From NCBI RefSeq assembly GCF_010183535.1, contig NC_071333.1, forward strand, positions 5,578,587 through 5,642,586: a stretch of DNA of 64,000 nt, read 5' to 3'. Numbering within the stretch: position 1 is the first letter of the stretch; every line of letters begins with the position of its first letter. The stretch is from Caenorhabditis remanei (Eukaryota > Nematoda > Chromadorea > Rhabditida > Rhabditidae). Shown here one piece after another: positions 22,367-34,889 of the stretch. Made by a program: the position numbers and the translations under genes. The notes under the pieces were generated by a model. It saw nothing but the letters and a program-made list of their open reading frames with translations. It did not search any database and was not told the DNA's origin.

Positions 22367-24277
22367 TTCTTCTCCGTTTCTAACAGAAGAAATGTGGTGT
22401 AGAAGTGAACGGAGCAGTTGCTTTTATACGACCCTGAATGGTGATAAAATCGTTATGAATGCATTGAAATCGGCAATGAATTGCTGGTTATTGGTGGTGG
22501 TTGTTGATTGTTTTATTACCTATTTTTGCTCAAATTGTTGGTTTTTTGAAGTATCAAAGTACAAATGGAAGGAGTAATCAAAAATGAGTTTATTGATAAA
22601 ATTGAAAAGCTACACAGATAGATATTAACATGGAAAAAGTGACATGGTCATTTTCTGATATCTTAAGACTCAATTTCCTTAAAAAAAAGTATGCTGAGTT
22701 GTGAAGATTTAGAAAGCGCCATGAGATAGAGCGAGGTCGATAGTGTACCTCTACAAAACAAAATTTTAGCCAATTCTCAACAATGTTATGAAAAAGGTTG
22801 CCTTGTAATTGTCTACCCAGTAGTCCTTAGAAAAGCAAGCATTGATTTAACTTGAACACAACGTCTAAACTAGTACGATTGAGTTTGTTCAAAAGGACTC
22901 ACTTGAAGATTCAATTACAGTAGTACTCGTTTCAGTAGATGCAATTACAGTTGTAGTTGAATCTTTAGGGCAGCCAATCCTCAATAAGCTGCACAAAATC
23001 AATTTAGCAGTAGTAGCTTGTGGTACAGTAGATCACGTGAGTAGCGGAGTTCACAAACTACGTAGATATGATGTGCATTGCGTACATTTTCACTTGTCCA
23101 GCTACTACCATAGTTTAAAATCACTTTTTTTATATATTGCCTATATTACCTAAAACCAGACGATTATTAATTTCACACAAAATCAGAACGGAGTTGTAGT
23201 TATACAGTATGCTCTCGTGAGAGCAGAACGACAGATAGATCTGCTCCAGCTAATGGCACTTCAGCAGCCTTTACTCCTTTCTGAAGTGATCGAGTTTAGT
23301 GGTGAAACCTTCTCTCAGCCATTCGCTTCGACTCTATTCAGGTTTGTTTGAATTGATTAATACTCAAACAATAGATATTCACGAGACTCTTTCGGAATGA
23401 ACGACAAAGACTTTTTCACGGAGCAAGCCGAATTTTGCAACGACGACAGGAACGGAAAATTTTTTAACATGTACGTTTTGACCTTTTATTTAGGATAACC
23501 AAACCATGGCAAATCAAAAAAATTCAATGAATGGAATGGATCTCGTCAGTGATTCGATGCATCTCAAAAATGCTCGCCTGCACTGAAAATTCATTGGAAA
23601 TTCATTGGGAATTCTTCCCTAATGGATACCTGAAAAATGGGAAAATTTTGAACGCTACTTCTCAGACGAATCTTTTTCATAAATATTGAAACTATGTAAG
23701 TATAAAAGCTTGATTATTTCAAACTTTCAAACCAGTTTTAAGTCCTACTCTCAATTATAAATGCTGGCGTGAGAAATAGCATTTAAATTTTCTCAATTTT
23801 GAAAGATAGAATACTCACCGTTTTTTTGAAAAACAAGTATGATAACCACTGAAAAAATTATTGAAAAGGCAAAAAAGAATGTTTAGGAATACTTTTTTAT
23901 GAGAAGAAAGACAATGAAATCTAAAGAATTGAAAATAAAGAAATCGTTAAAACCCGGGAACAATTTAAAGGGGGCAGAGAAGCTTGGTGGCAAAGTGTAT
24001 GAAACAGAACATGAGAAAGGTTCCCAGAGAGGAAAAAAAGATTAATTATATAAAATTCTACAGAAAAATTAAAACGAAAAGGAATTGAAAGAAAGGACAG
24101 AAGAGATCCAGTGGTATAATATTTAAAAAAAAAAGTAAACTGTCAATAGAAAGTGAGTGAATATGGGAAGATAGGGAGAGGAATCATCCAAACTATAAAA
24201 AACAATTGGGGGAAAACTACAACAACAAAGAATGTGGAAAATAGAAGAAAAAATAAGAAAACAGAAAAAAAAACAAC
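22367..24277. other. Intergenic sequence
   Basis: AT-rich, with a purine-rich A/G tract at about 23870-24290. No exon chain was recognised. Confidence 0.4.
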
Positions 24278-25960
24278 TTATGAAGTTAGGAGCCAGGTGT
24301 TGACAGAGGTGACTTCACTGCTCCTGTCCCCGTAGTCGTAGAGAAGCTCCTCGCCCACTTCAATTTTCGACTTGGCCACGAGGATCAGGTGCACTGCTCC
24401 ATCAATGCTGATCGCCTGAAAAGCAACATTTTTTAGATACTTATAGCAGGATATAAATTTGAACTGTAAATAAATGTTTCTCTTTTGAGTTCCCAAAACG
24501 TACCCGCGCCTTGAGGTTCGGCCTCAACTTCGAATGGTTGACAAGCCGTCCCTTGTATGGTGTCTCGGCTGTGGCGTCGACACACCACTTCTTTGCCAAA
24601 TACTCGAAGAAGAACATGTAGGAGCCAATATCTTCATTTTTCGAGTATTGCTCTTCCATCTCTTTGGCTTTGTTGTGCTCCACCAAGTCTCCTGAAAAAA
24701 TCAAAATTCAACAATGTTTTTGCTTAATTTCTGGCATTTGTTGTGTTAATACTTCACTTTCATTTATCTGTATGTTACAATTTGGTTTTTCGGTTACTAA
24801 TATCTGTCGGTTTTTGCGCGGGTATCATAAATTTTATGGTTTGTGTGTTGAAATTTTGAAATGTCCGAGTGTGAGTATTGTTGTGTTTGGTGGCTCCACA
24901 AAACTGCCTATCTCATCTTTGATCTGGTGTGAATGTGTAATCACGACCAAATTTTGATATTTTCGTAAGCTGTTTCGATGTCTGAATGTCTGTTTGCAAG
25001 TTATTTCTGTCCCGATATAAGTTATTTCGTCTTTTTGTGGTGTTGTTGTCGCTACTTCTCCCTGTGAAAGTGCTCAAATGAATTCTATTTGTGTCCGGAT
25101 GTCCGGATTTCCGTCTGCCCGTTTGTCCGTCTTCCAGGAGTTCGGATTCATTGGATATAAATGCTTCCAAATTCGCACCACCAGGATTTCCAGGTTTCCG
25201 GATGTTCACGTGCCCGGATATCCGCGTTTCTATCTTTGCGAATGCCCGGATTTTTGATTTCTAGACGTTCGTTTTCCAGGAGTTCCGGCTGACTGAATGA
25301 CCGGATGTAATTCCGAATTTCAGTCTGCCAGGATTTCCAGGTGTCCGAATGTCAGTGCGTCCGGTCTCAATTTCGATCTTATTTCTGTATATGACTACCT
25401 GTGTCTGTTATAATCAGCTTATACATTTCTATGTCTTCACGTCTATGTGCCCAAATGTCTAGCGTAAGTCAGGATATAAATCTTTTCCTAGCATCACAAT
25501 TTTTTTAAATGCCGCTGCTATAGAGAATCGTACAATTGTTGGCAAAGCAAAAGAAATACTTGCCTTTATACTCGACGACAAAGTCTCCTTTCTCGAATGG
25601 GACCGTTGTTTTGATTCCACGTCCCTTCACCTTCTCTGTGAAGATTTCAAGAAGAGGCTCGTTGGTCTTATTGAGTACCTTCTGGTGAATCTCCAACTCC
25701 GTCTCCCTCTTGAGTTGCTTTTTTGTCTTACGACCACTCCGTCTTACTTTGAAAAACTCTGTGATCAACGGAGTTTTCTGATCTTTGGGAGCCGGGGGCT
25801 TCCTGAAAAGTGGAAATTTACTATTTTGAGGTTACTAATTAGCTTTTCAATCAAAAATAAACACTTACCTGATCCTTTTGGGTGAAGCTGCAGAATCTGA
25901 AGCAGTCTTTCGTGGACGAGGGCGGCGTTTCTTCACGGTCCACGGCTTTCTTCTTCTCAT
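24278..25960 (-). CDS. set-1: SET-1/KMT5A-like histone H4 lysine-20 methyltransferase
   Basis: Four minus-strand exons are read: 25869-25960 (ATG), 25564-25802, 24504-24691 and 24278-24415 (stop TAA), giving 218 residues. The N terminus is basic (MRRRKPWTVKKRRPRPRK). A TEFFKVRRSGRKTKKQ segment precedes the SET domain, as in KMT5A/SET8. The SET core is nearly complete: KGRGIKTTVPFEKGDFVVEY, SYMFFFE, CVDATAET, GRLVNHS and GEELLYDYGDRS. These are the SAM-binding NHS and catalytic YDYG motifs. The family monomethylates H4K20; in C. elegans SET-1 acts in chromosome condensation and X dosage compensation. Intron 2 uses a GC donor (AAAG/GCAAGT). A 3' splice site lies 11 bp before ATG, a possible trans-splice site. 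Whether this is the set-1 orthologue or a paralogue needs a tree. Confidence 0.9.
24960..25400. repeat. Degenerate repeats inside set-1-like intron 2
   Basis: CCGGATGTCCGG, TTTCCGTCTGCC, CCAGGATTTCCAGGT and TTCCAGGAGTTC(C)GG phrases recur without a fixed period in an intron of about 870 bp, far longer than the others in this gene. It is probably decayed tandem-repeat DNA. Confidence 0.5.
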
Positions 25961-25972
25961 AGTTGAAAGAGC

Positions 25973-27560
25973 TGAAAAATTGAAACATTATTGATGAATG
26001 GTGGAAAAAAGACAAAAAGAGAAGAGAGAGAGAGAAGTGTGAACGCAAAAGAAAAGGGGATGTTTGAATTCAAATAATGAGAAATAAGGAGAAAAGGGAT
26101 TGCCATGGAAATAAGAAACAAAGACAAAGAAAAAGGAAAAAATGAACTGTTCAGTCTGATATATCCAACTGTTCAGTCTGAATAACAAGAAATGATGATG
26201 TTGAAAAAAGTTGTGTGCAGCTGAGAAAACGAACGGCAAAAAGTGGACGAGAAAAATTGATAGCTGAAATTGAAATTGATCAAAGGGACAGAAATGAAAT
26301 AAAAAAGGTGGATTGGGTCAAACGGTGTCTAATACAGAAAATAGAAAAAAATCAAAGCTAGTGAGGTTTCAAAAAGATTGTGAATTCTGAAAAAAGCCGC
26401 TTCGACAAAATGACCGGCAGTCAAGAAGAAGGAATGGGTGGAAAACAACATTCTTAATCACATTCTTGCTCACACACGCTCATGATAATTTTTTGCATGC
26501 TCGGACATGCTGTTTTCCTTGTAATCGTTTCAATCAAACTGTTGATTCAAAAATTGAAAGCGGAAAGGATGACCGTCATGACCAAATGACTGCTTGGTGT
26601 GAATAGCGATAAGTGAACAGGTGATCATAGACAATGCATGGTGTTTGAGAAGTCTGAAAAAAAATTCAGTAATAATCAGTTTGCATTTTGCTGCATTTTT
26701 AAAAAAGAAAGTAGATTTCTTACATTTAGGAGCAGGGCAGTGCCACCGAGCCGAGTTTAGAGAGCATTGCCACCGTGTCTACTATCATCCGAAAAAGTTC
26801 AAAATTTGAATTTTTGGTAGAAACCATATGCTTCATTCTTTCACGACAACTACATATTCGATAAACCAGTACGACAGTAAATAATAAATATGAAGTTTGA
26901 AAGGTCGTATCTGTAGAATGATTGAGAAAATTGTACTGAAATCGTTGAGCACTGAAGAACAAACCGGCATGCTGACTTCATTACACGTTCTGAAAAGTTA
27001 GCATAGTTTGATTGTTCAAGATGATTGCCATCAGTATGCATTGCATTGATTAGTTTAATATTAAAACGAGCGAAAGGGCTATCAAACAAGACAATCATGC
27101 ATATTTTCTCAATCCACTTTTTGAAATTTCATTCAAGCGAACACGGTTGTTTCTGCTGTTTTAGACTTCAATAATGGTCGTGAACTGTTTCTTTGGGATT
27201 TGGCATACAAGTCATGCTTCATAGTTCGCATTACTTTTTTTTGAGAAACATGCTTCTGGGTGTAGTCGGCGAGTCACAGTCCGAGTTTCGGTTGTTTCTT
27301 GATTTTCCTTGGCAACGACGCCTTGTCTTGAAAGAAGTTTTCACTGTTTCAGATGATATCTCTTATCTGGCATGCTTTCTTTCTGTAGAAAGGGTTTATT
27401 TCTGCATTCAAGGAAAACATTTTCTCATTTTCTAGGTCCGTCTTCATAAACGATCCGAATCAGATGATGACTTCTCTCTGTCCTTTTCTGTATAATTTTG
27501 TGACGTAAAACTTCGTGCAAGCGGGTCGTGCAAGCTCTGGCTTTTCCGCACACCTGCCGG
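25973..27560. other. Intergenic sequence upstream of the set-1-like gene
   Basis: A purine-rich + strand lies at 25990-26400. Short ORFs only; nothing recognisable. Confidence 0.4.
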
Positions 27561-27571
27561 GGAAGGAAACC

Positions 27572-28030
27572 CTACTCCGCGGCTTTCTTTTTGTAGGCAA
27601 CATGCATTCTAGTGCTCACCGCTACACCCGCTTTCTCCATGTGCGCTTGGATTTTGTCTTTTGATCGTCGTAGTTTGAGTGTCGGTAACTTGATTCTTGA
27701 GCTGTACGATGAGAAATTATAGCGTTTATCCGAACATATGAGAGGGTTGAAAGCCATCCATTTATCAGGAACCACAAGCTTTTTGAAATTTGGGTAAGTA
27801 TCTGAAATATGAAGTTGTTGAAATTTATGAAAAACGCGTTGAATTCAGTGAGGTTATTGTAATTTGGAGAAAAGACAAGAAACTTACTCAAATGATATAG
27901 TTTTGACGGATGATGTCGGCTTCATTGCCCAACATACATAGTTTTGAGAGTTTATCGAAATCTGCTAGCAATTCCTTACGTGGTCTTTCCGGTCCACGGT
28001 TGCTCTTCTACCTTCCAAGATTATTGAGAC
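27572..28030 (-). CDS. Possible 3' end of an unrecognised minus-strand gene
   Basis: Exon 27572-27801 encodes 76 codons ending EKAGVAVSTRMHVAYKKK... and stop TAG, with an acceptor (ATTTCAG) at its 5' side. It joins in phase (T/AT) to a segment that ends at donor GTATGT (first exon base 27938) and reads RPRKELLADFDKLSKL. The upstream boundary of that segment is unclear. No domain is recognised. Similar exon-like scraps occur near 28335-28515 and 29787-30067, but I could not chain them. Confidence 0.3.
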
Positions 28031-31000
28031 AGATTTCCGTGAAAAACTTCTCAAATTCTGTTGAAAACGTTCAGGTTTTTGAAGCTAGTTTGCAACAGTT
28101 TCTGATTTGATAAGCGGTCCCGTCCTATTTGTCCTTCACCACGTTCACGATCGGATTTATATCTTATCGTCAAAATTGTAATTGAAAACTTTGATACTCT
28201 TCTTGCAAACAAATCTACTTTCCACTTTCATTCCGTCGCATCTTTTGATAACTTCCAACTTTTTGTGCTTGGTCACTCCTTCTTTTGTTGCAAACGCCTA
28301 CGAAATTCACGTCCAGAATCAGAATATTCAAAAGTTATCGATACATCTCATTTGTTCTTGCTGATGAATATTTGAGGCTACAGTTTGAGAAGATCTCTGC
28401 ATCAACATTTTTTGTCCTTGCAGTTTCAATGTTGTATTCTTTTTTCTCTCCAGTTTTACGCATCGGCTTCTCATTAATTCTCGCCAGTAGTTGACCATCC
28501 GCATTTACTTGTTAGGCACTGAAGACACTATGGAGTGTTGAGCTAGAAGTCCTGAAAATGAAAATTATCAAGTTTTGTTGGGTTGAGCTATCAATCACTG
28601 CCTTTTGTGGAATAAAAACATCTTTTTGGAATTACCAAGCTGTCTAGGATGATATATTTTAAAGATTTTAGAGTACAACTTCCTCATTTACACAGAAATT
28701 ACAAGGATCATAATCTAATTGATTCAAAAAGCAACGAGCACAACAAGAAGGAATTCAGCACAATCACACAGCAAGGGCAATAAACTACCGGAACATATCC
28801 TTTAAACAGATATTATTAAGGTAGCGATACGTTCCAAACTAACCCAAACTAACCTTATAACTTTCAAAACAAATGTTGCGTAGACTTTATCCCATTCTGA
28901 AGTTGATATTTTCTCAAGAAGGCAAATTACATGCCATTGTCAACGACTCCCTCTTTTTACATCGTTGAACATCCGTATTTCCCGGTCTTTCCTGCTTGGT
29001 TCGGTTCACAGTCTTGCCATTGTGCTTTTTCCTACTCACAGTATGCTGACTTCAGCGCAGTTTGTGCTGAATTTGAAGTACCGTCTATGTCTTTGGTTAA
29101 TCTGGAACGGGTCAACAGATGCGCTTCAAAACATTGAATCTGGCGTGACAGGCTTCTCCACGATTGTCCTTTTCGTTCTTACTTGAAGCACTTTTAACTC
29201 AAGATATCGATGGACTCAGCCTCTGTCTGTGGTCGTAATTAAAATCTTTTTCAGTGAGCAAGCGGAGCTCACAATGGACCATTTCGTCATAAGGTATCAG
29301 ATAAAACAATCGTATCAACAGTTGATAATTCTGAAAAGTTAAATTACCGTTTTTTTCCAACGTGAAAGGTTGGAATATACCAAAATTCTTTTTCTTTTTC
29401 CTGATAGAACGGCCTCGCTCGGTCTCGAAAGCAGTTTTTAGTCAATGTTGGTCCTCTTACTCTCGATATTTCTGTTATTTTTGTGTCTGCCCCAGCAAGT
29501 AAACTTTTCTACTGCATTTCTCGCAACTTCACACACGGTTAAATCGTCTTATTTTCTGTAAGCAACAATGAAATCCATTTGTCAGTCCTTGCGTTGAATC
29601 GATCTTCTCGGTACTCTTCTTATTGCGCCTTTGCTTTTTTGCTCAGACAAGTTGATCCTCCTTGTTTCCTTCTTCATTTTTTTTGAAGAACTCACTTTTC
29701 TGTAGGCTCTTCGTTTGAATGGATTAAAAACTTGATTTCTTCTCAATCTTCTCAACGTCCGTGGGGTCCTCCATCGCGAAATTTGGCTATATCAGTGGAC
29801 AGCCACAGTCTTCAACGTTCGGCAAGTGCTCCTTGTTCAAAATGAATTTTTTGAATACCATAACAACAATATGTCGGTTTGGTGAGAGCCCTGAAAGTTG
29901 AAATGTTTGATGTGTTTGACAGTGACGTTGAAAATTACCACAAATTTGCGTGGATAGTATTGCTTTATGACAGAAGCAGCTTGCTTGGTCCAGAGAGCAA
30001 CTTTCTTGGCAGTTTGTGACTGAGAAACGTCTTCTGTCATTTTTTGTTTTGCGACTTTTATTTTCATTCCTGGCGCTAAAATATCGAATTGGAACCAACA
30101 GGCATACCAACATCCACACCTATCGCTGCATCCGCAAACTTCAATTCCAGATTCGTATCCAAAAGTACCTACTCAGATTCAGTTATTGTAAAACCAGCAC
30201 GTAAATGTTCCTGATGAAATATCTCGAACTTTAAATTGCGTTGATAGTAAACAAATGAAGCAGTTCAGTTGAGACAGCCAGATCGAGCAACCTGAAAAAT
30301 AGATTATATAACTTTAGAACATCGTAAGGATCAATTGCTGACAATTAATAACTGCAGGGACAAAAACACATGTGAAAAGCGGTTCTAATGTTTCATCAAT
30401 CTTATTTGTAGAAACAAGAGTGTCAAAGAAATTACCTAACAACACGATCACCATAAAAGCGCATGGCATGAAATGATTATCATCTTTAGAGGGAGGCGTG
30501 TGTCAGGAGCAAACTCGATAAAACAGAAGACAATAACTTGTTTGATGCCGTCAATCCTTACTCTCTTACCTTTATTTACAGGTTCTCCAATAATGTAGAT
30601 TTATCAGAAGTTAATTCTTGTTCAATGTGTTCTGAGACTCTTCGCATATTGAATATCCCACGCTCGTATTGTCAAAAATTGGGACCAGAGATAAGCAGTG
30701 GAAGGGTGAGAACTTTTGTCGGAGTGCATGGTTCGAATCAAATATCAGATCTGAAATGCAATATCTTGATCATTGACAGATTAAATATTATCTTTATGTG
30801 TTTGTACTCATCTTCGTTTCTGTTGTGCCCAGGCAAGGTACCTCTCACCCAATAATGTTTGTCTCAGATCTTAAGAACAAACAAAAATCTTGCATTGCCG
30901 GATTCTAGAACAACCATGAACCCTTTCACTCCCCAATTAACTAGAAACGGGACTTTTTCACAACGAATTGCTCTGGTGCGAATTCTAAAACTATCATGAA

Positions 31001-33760
31001 TAACTACAGATAAACGAAACCAATATATTTCTGAACATGACAGCAGACTGATTCAGAATCTGTTTTTATTGTTTGCCGTTGACCTGGCTTGTTTGGATAT
31101 CCGATTAGTCGAAATTTTTCGGATATTTTCGGAGAACTTTGGATAAAACATTATTCCGAAGTTCTGCTCGGATATTGATTATTATTCAAACGACATTCAT
31201 TTGAATATCCGTAGAAGACCAACTTGGACCGCGATTATCCGGCTAAAAGAGTTGATTTTGAAAGATCAAAGAGCTTTCCAGTACTAAACTACATCACAAT
31301 TCTTTCTTTCGAATTCAAGAAGTTTTTCATAAAATATCGCAAGTGGTGTTTGGCAAAAAAATTGAAAACGCGATGGAGAATCGAAAAACCATCCGCACCC
31401 TAATAATATAGAATGTATTCCAAAACGCCATTTTGATATGTCTGATGCACGACAAAAAACGTGGAAAATCATCATTATTAAATGCAGACGTGCTCAGAAA
31501 ATATGGTATTCAATCCCACTAAAAGTTTGGAGCGGTGTCATGCGGCAACTGGAAAGCTGCATCATACCAGGTGTTCCGATCACACGTACATTCAAAACTC
31601 TGGTTAGAATCTTATTGCAAAAAATTTCGAATGCTTACCTTTGGATATGATTTTGCCTCTTTTTATCGATTTATAACATCTTAATTCAGGACATCGATAG
31701 ACTGGCGTTAAGATGGGAGCGGCAAGGGAAGTCGGTTAGGAAGGTTTGAGCTCTGAAAATATGAAATGTCTTGGTACAGAATCTTATACGATTGAAAAAT
31801 TGATTTCTGTTTTCTTTTTCCATCGTTGTCAAGTCAGATCATGGCAAGACCCATGACAGCCCGTTGGCCTAGGCGTAGACAGAATTTTCAAAACCCGGCT
31901 TCAAAAAAAGTACCTATTTTTTCGTTTTTCATCTAAAATGTTGACATTTGTTACTTACTCCTGATTCTGAATCGTAGTCAAAAGTTTCAGAAATTTGAGT
32001 TTTGGTGCCGAACTTCCGAGCTTTGATTTTCATAACAAGACTCGACAACTCTGCCCTATTCTCATATTCCAGAGCTGAGATGCAGCAATATTTCCCCGGA
32101 ACACTATTTTTGTCTGTGATAAGCTAGGCACAAGGCTTGTACAAAAAGCGTGTTTTGTGGAGACTCGGTCGTTTGCCATATAAAATTGATTTGTCGCTTG
32201 TTTACTTTCTTTAAAAGAAAAATTTTGAAACTCACCAAACTGTCCTTTTTGGTGTGGAATGAGCTGGATCCATGCATTTCGATAAACCTTTGGCCAGACA
32301 AAAAGACTTAATAACCAGCTAGTATTTGTGACATAACGATGAGATCTCAGTCGTGCTTAGCAGCAAAATGAGGCAACGTAAAGGAGATCTGAAAATAGAA
32401 GTATATTCATTTTTCAGCGTTTTTTTTTTCGAAATGTTGCTTGCGAATTTAGCGCTATTTCAGTATTAAAAGAGAGGTGGGAGATGTCTTTTTGTCGCCT
32501 AAATTATGGCAAGTCAATTGAAGTATTGATATTTTAGATTTAAGAAAATTTACTAACTGAAAACAAAAGTATTTGCATCAATTCTTGTCTATATCCAAGT
32601 TTTTTTATTTTTTGAGCAGAAATGGCTCTCGCTGCTTTTTTTTGTTATTAAAATACTTAGACTCGCAACACTATTTTTTTATTACTGCTTTTTTAAATTT
32701 ATTTTTTGTAAAGTAAAAACTTACAATTCATGGAGAAAGTTGAGTCGTTCCATTTTTCTTCTCAATTGATTCCCTCTCAATCCTCATTTCCATTAGAATC
32801 GAGTTTTCCTGTTGAAATCACTGAAAAACAAATGTTATTTGAAAAGAAAAAACGAATAAGTGGATCGAAAATAAAGATCAGATCAAGTTCTACTTGATTC
32901 TTTGTCAACTTCTGGATAAATCCCAGTTTATACCTCAGAGAATGGTTAAAAAAAGAAAAACCGATAATTTCTTCCTCGGAGGCACAAAAGATCATTGAAA
33001 AACAAGAGACGCAGCAACATGAGAGGCCGCACCGCTGTCGCTTCGCGTGTGTAAAGAGGAAACGAGAAGAGACAGAGGGAGGAAAATAAGAAATGTTTCT
33101 TCTACGATGAAAGGACGATTAGCCTCGTTTTCAACAGGATGAGGGGTCATCAAGAATTTTTTGAGATTGGATACTAGAATAACTGAGTTTTACAAAAGTT
33201 TACGAAAAAAGATGAGGAGAGATGAAAAAAATGAAAAAACAAAACTGATTTACAAATAGAAATCATTGGTTTTTTAAGTTTTTAACGTAAATGCTTTATA
33301 GAAATCCAGTAAACTAATGGAAATAAATTGTTAGTTTTGCAAATGCATTAAACAAGCAAAATAAATGTTTATCAATCAAGAATCAATGATTGAATATCAT
33401 TTCTTATCATCAATAAGGCAGAACAATGGGAAATTAACAAGTCACATAAAACTGTGCAAATATTCTTATCAATTTTGCATTATTTGTACAAACGAAAAAG
33501 ACTGACTTTGCAGAAACAGGAAATAGCATAATACTTGAAAAACGAGACAGAGAAAATAGGAAAGTTTTGCTTTGGCTGGTCCTTATTTTCTCAAATTAAT
33601 GCACATTTCTTTGCCACCTTCTCGGTGTTTACAATTTTTATCTCGATTATTATCAACTGATAACTGATTATGTAGATAATCCTCTTTCTCCAATAAATAC
33701 ACCACCGGCAAACCCTGATGAGCCGTTCGACATTTCCGTTTGGGACCGTTATTAAAATTG
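28031..33760. other. Region of exon-like scraps, no confident gene
   Basis: Several short minus-strand open segments have adjacent splice-like sites. One at about 29920-30067 reads KKVALWTKQAASVIKQYYPR with a possible 48-bp intron after it; another is at 28335-28515. A GGCCCGG-family fragment may lie around 31840-32060 (AACCCGGCTTCAAAAAAAG). I see no readable complete gene. Decayed, fast-evolving nematode family genes are one explanation. Confidence 0.3.
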
Positions 33761-33764
33761 CAAG

Positions 33765-34010
33765 TGCTTGTCAAGCCCCGGTCCGGTAGAAAATTTCCAA
33801 GACCCGGCTTCAAAAAACTTTTTTTTTCTAATTTTTTTTCGAAATTTTCTCAATATTCATCGAAAATGTGACAATTTCTGATGATATTTTCAGAATTTCT
33901 TCTAATTCTGAGTGGTAGTCAAAAATGTAAATTTTTCGCTGAAAAAATTCAAAAATTTGAAAAAAAGTCGGAAAATTGGAAATTTCAACTTGGCGCGAAA
34001 ACAACCGGCT
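33765..34010. repeat. Fragment of the GGCCCGG / CCCGGCTTCAAAAAA repeat family
   Basis: CAAGCCCCGGTCCGG, then AGACCCGGCTTCAAAAAAC, then a T-rich body with GAATTTCTTCTAATTCTGAGTGGTAGTC. The same order is seen at 57738-58000 (GACCCGGCTTCAAAAAAAGG) and around 31890. Related by sequence to the MITE at 21866. Confidence 0.5.
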
Positions 34011-34110
34011 GGAATTCGATTTTGCTGATAAGGCTGATTTTGCTGATAATATTGTGATTATTCATTCCTGATTCTGATATTATTCATGTTTAATCTAAGA
34101 ATCGATCTCA

Positions 34111-34886
34111 CATGGGAATGACCCAGGGTGTAACGCTGGGATTTCTTAGATATTTTGGGAAATGATAGCCCTTCACCCAACTAGAACAAATAAAAAATCT
34201 TACGTGCCCCTTTTGAGTTTCCAGAGAATGGCAGACGTGCGGTTTTTCCACTGCAGAGTTGATCGTTCGTTTCGAACAAATGGTAAAATGATATTTTAGA
34301 TTAATTCAGTTTTTAAAGTATTGTGATAGCCGTCTAACACAAAAAACTGAGAATTCACCAAACCGCGCTGAGTTTATTTTTAAGGAATTGACGTATCAAT
34401 ATACATGAAGTTGAGCTTCAAAACTGAAAAAATGAAAATAAGTCTCTGGAATGAAAGGCGAGCCATATATTTGAATACGTATATATACCTTATTTGTCAC
34501 TGGCAATCAGATATACATAGTCTCCCAAATACGTTTTTTCGAAAATGACCACTTTCTGATTTCATGAGAAGTGCAAATTTTCACATTTTCATTTATAGTA
34601 ATTCGGGAGTCACAGCTGGAAACATGAGTCTGTTACCTTTTATAAAGCCTTGGTCAATATCTTGCGATTACATTTTAGTTTGAAAAGATTGCTCTTGAAT
34701 TGACCGAGTTACGATGTCTCGAAGTGACTCAACTCGAAAAATTCGAAAAAATGGAATTGTGTCTGCCATTCTCTGGAAACTCAAAAGGGGCACGTAAGAT
34801 TTTTTATTTGTTCTAGTTGGGTGAAGGGCTATCATTTCCCAAAATATCTAAGAAATCCCAGCGTTACACCCTGGGTCATTCCCATG
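34111..34886. mobile_element. 776-bp DNA transposon with identical 126-bp terminal inverted repeats
   Basis: 34111-34236 and the reverse complement of 34761-34886 match at every base I compared (ends CATGGGAATGACCCAGGG). TCA flanks both ends (34108-34110, 34887-34889), a probable 3-bp TSD as made by PIF/Harbinger- or CACTA-like elements. No transposase ORF lies in the roughly 520-bp interior. Identity of the arms suggests recent insertion. Confidence 0.9.
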
Positions 34887-34889
34887 TCA

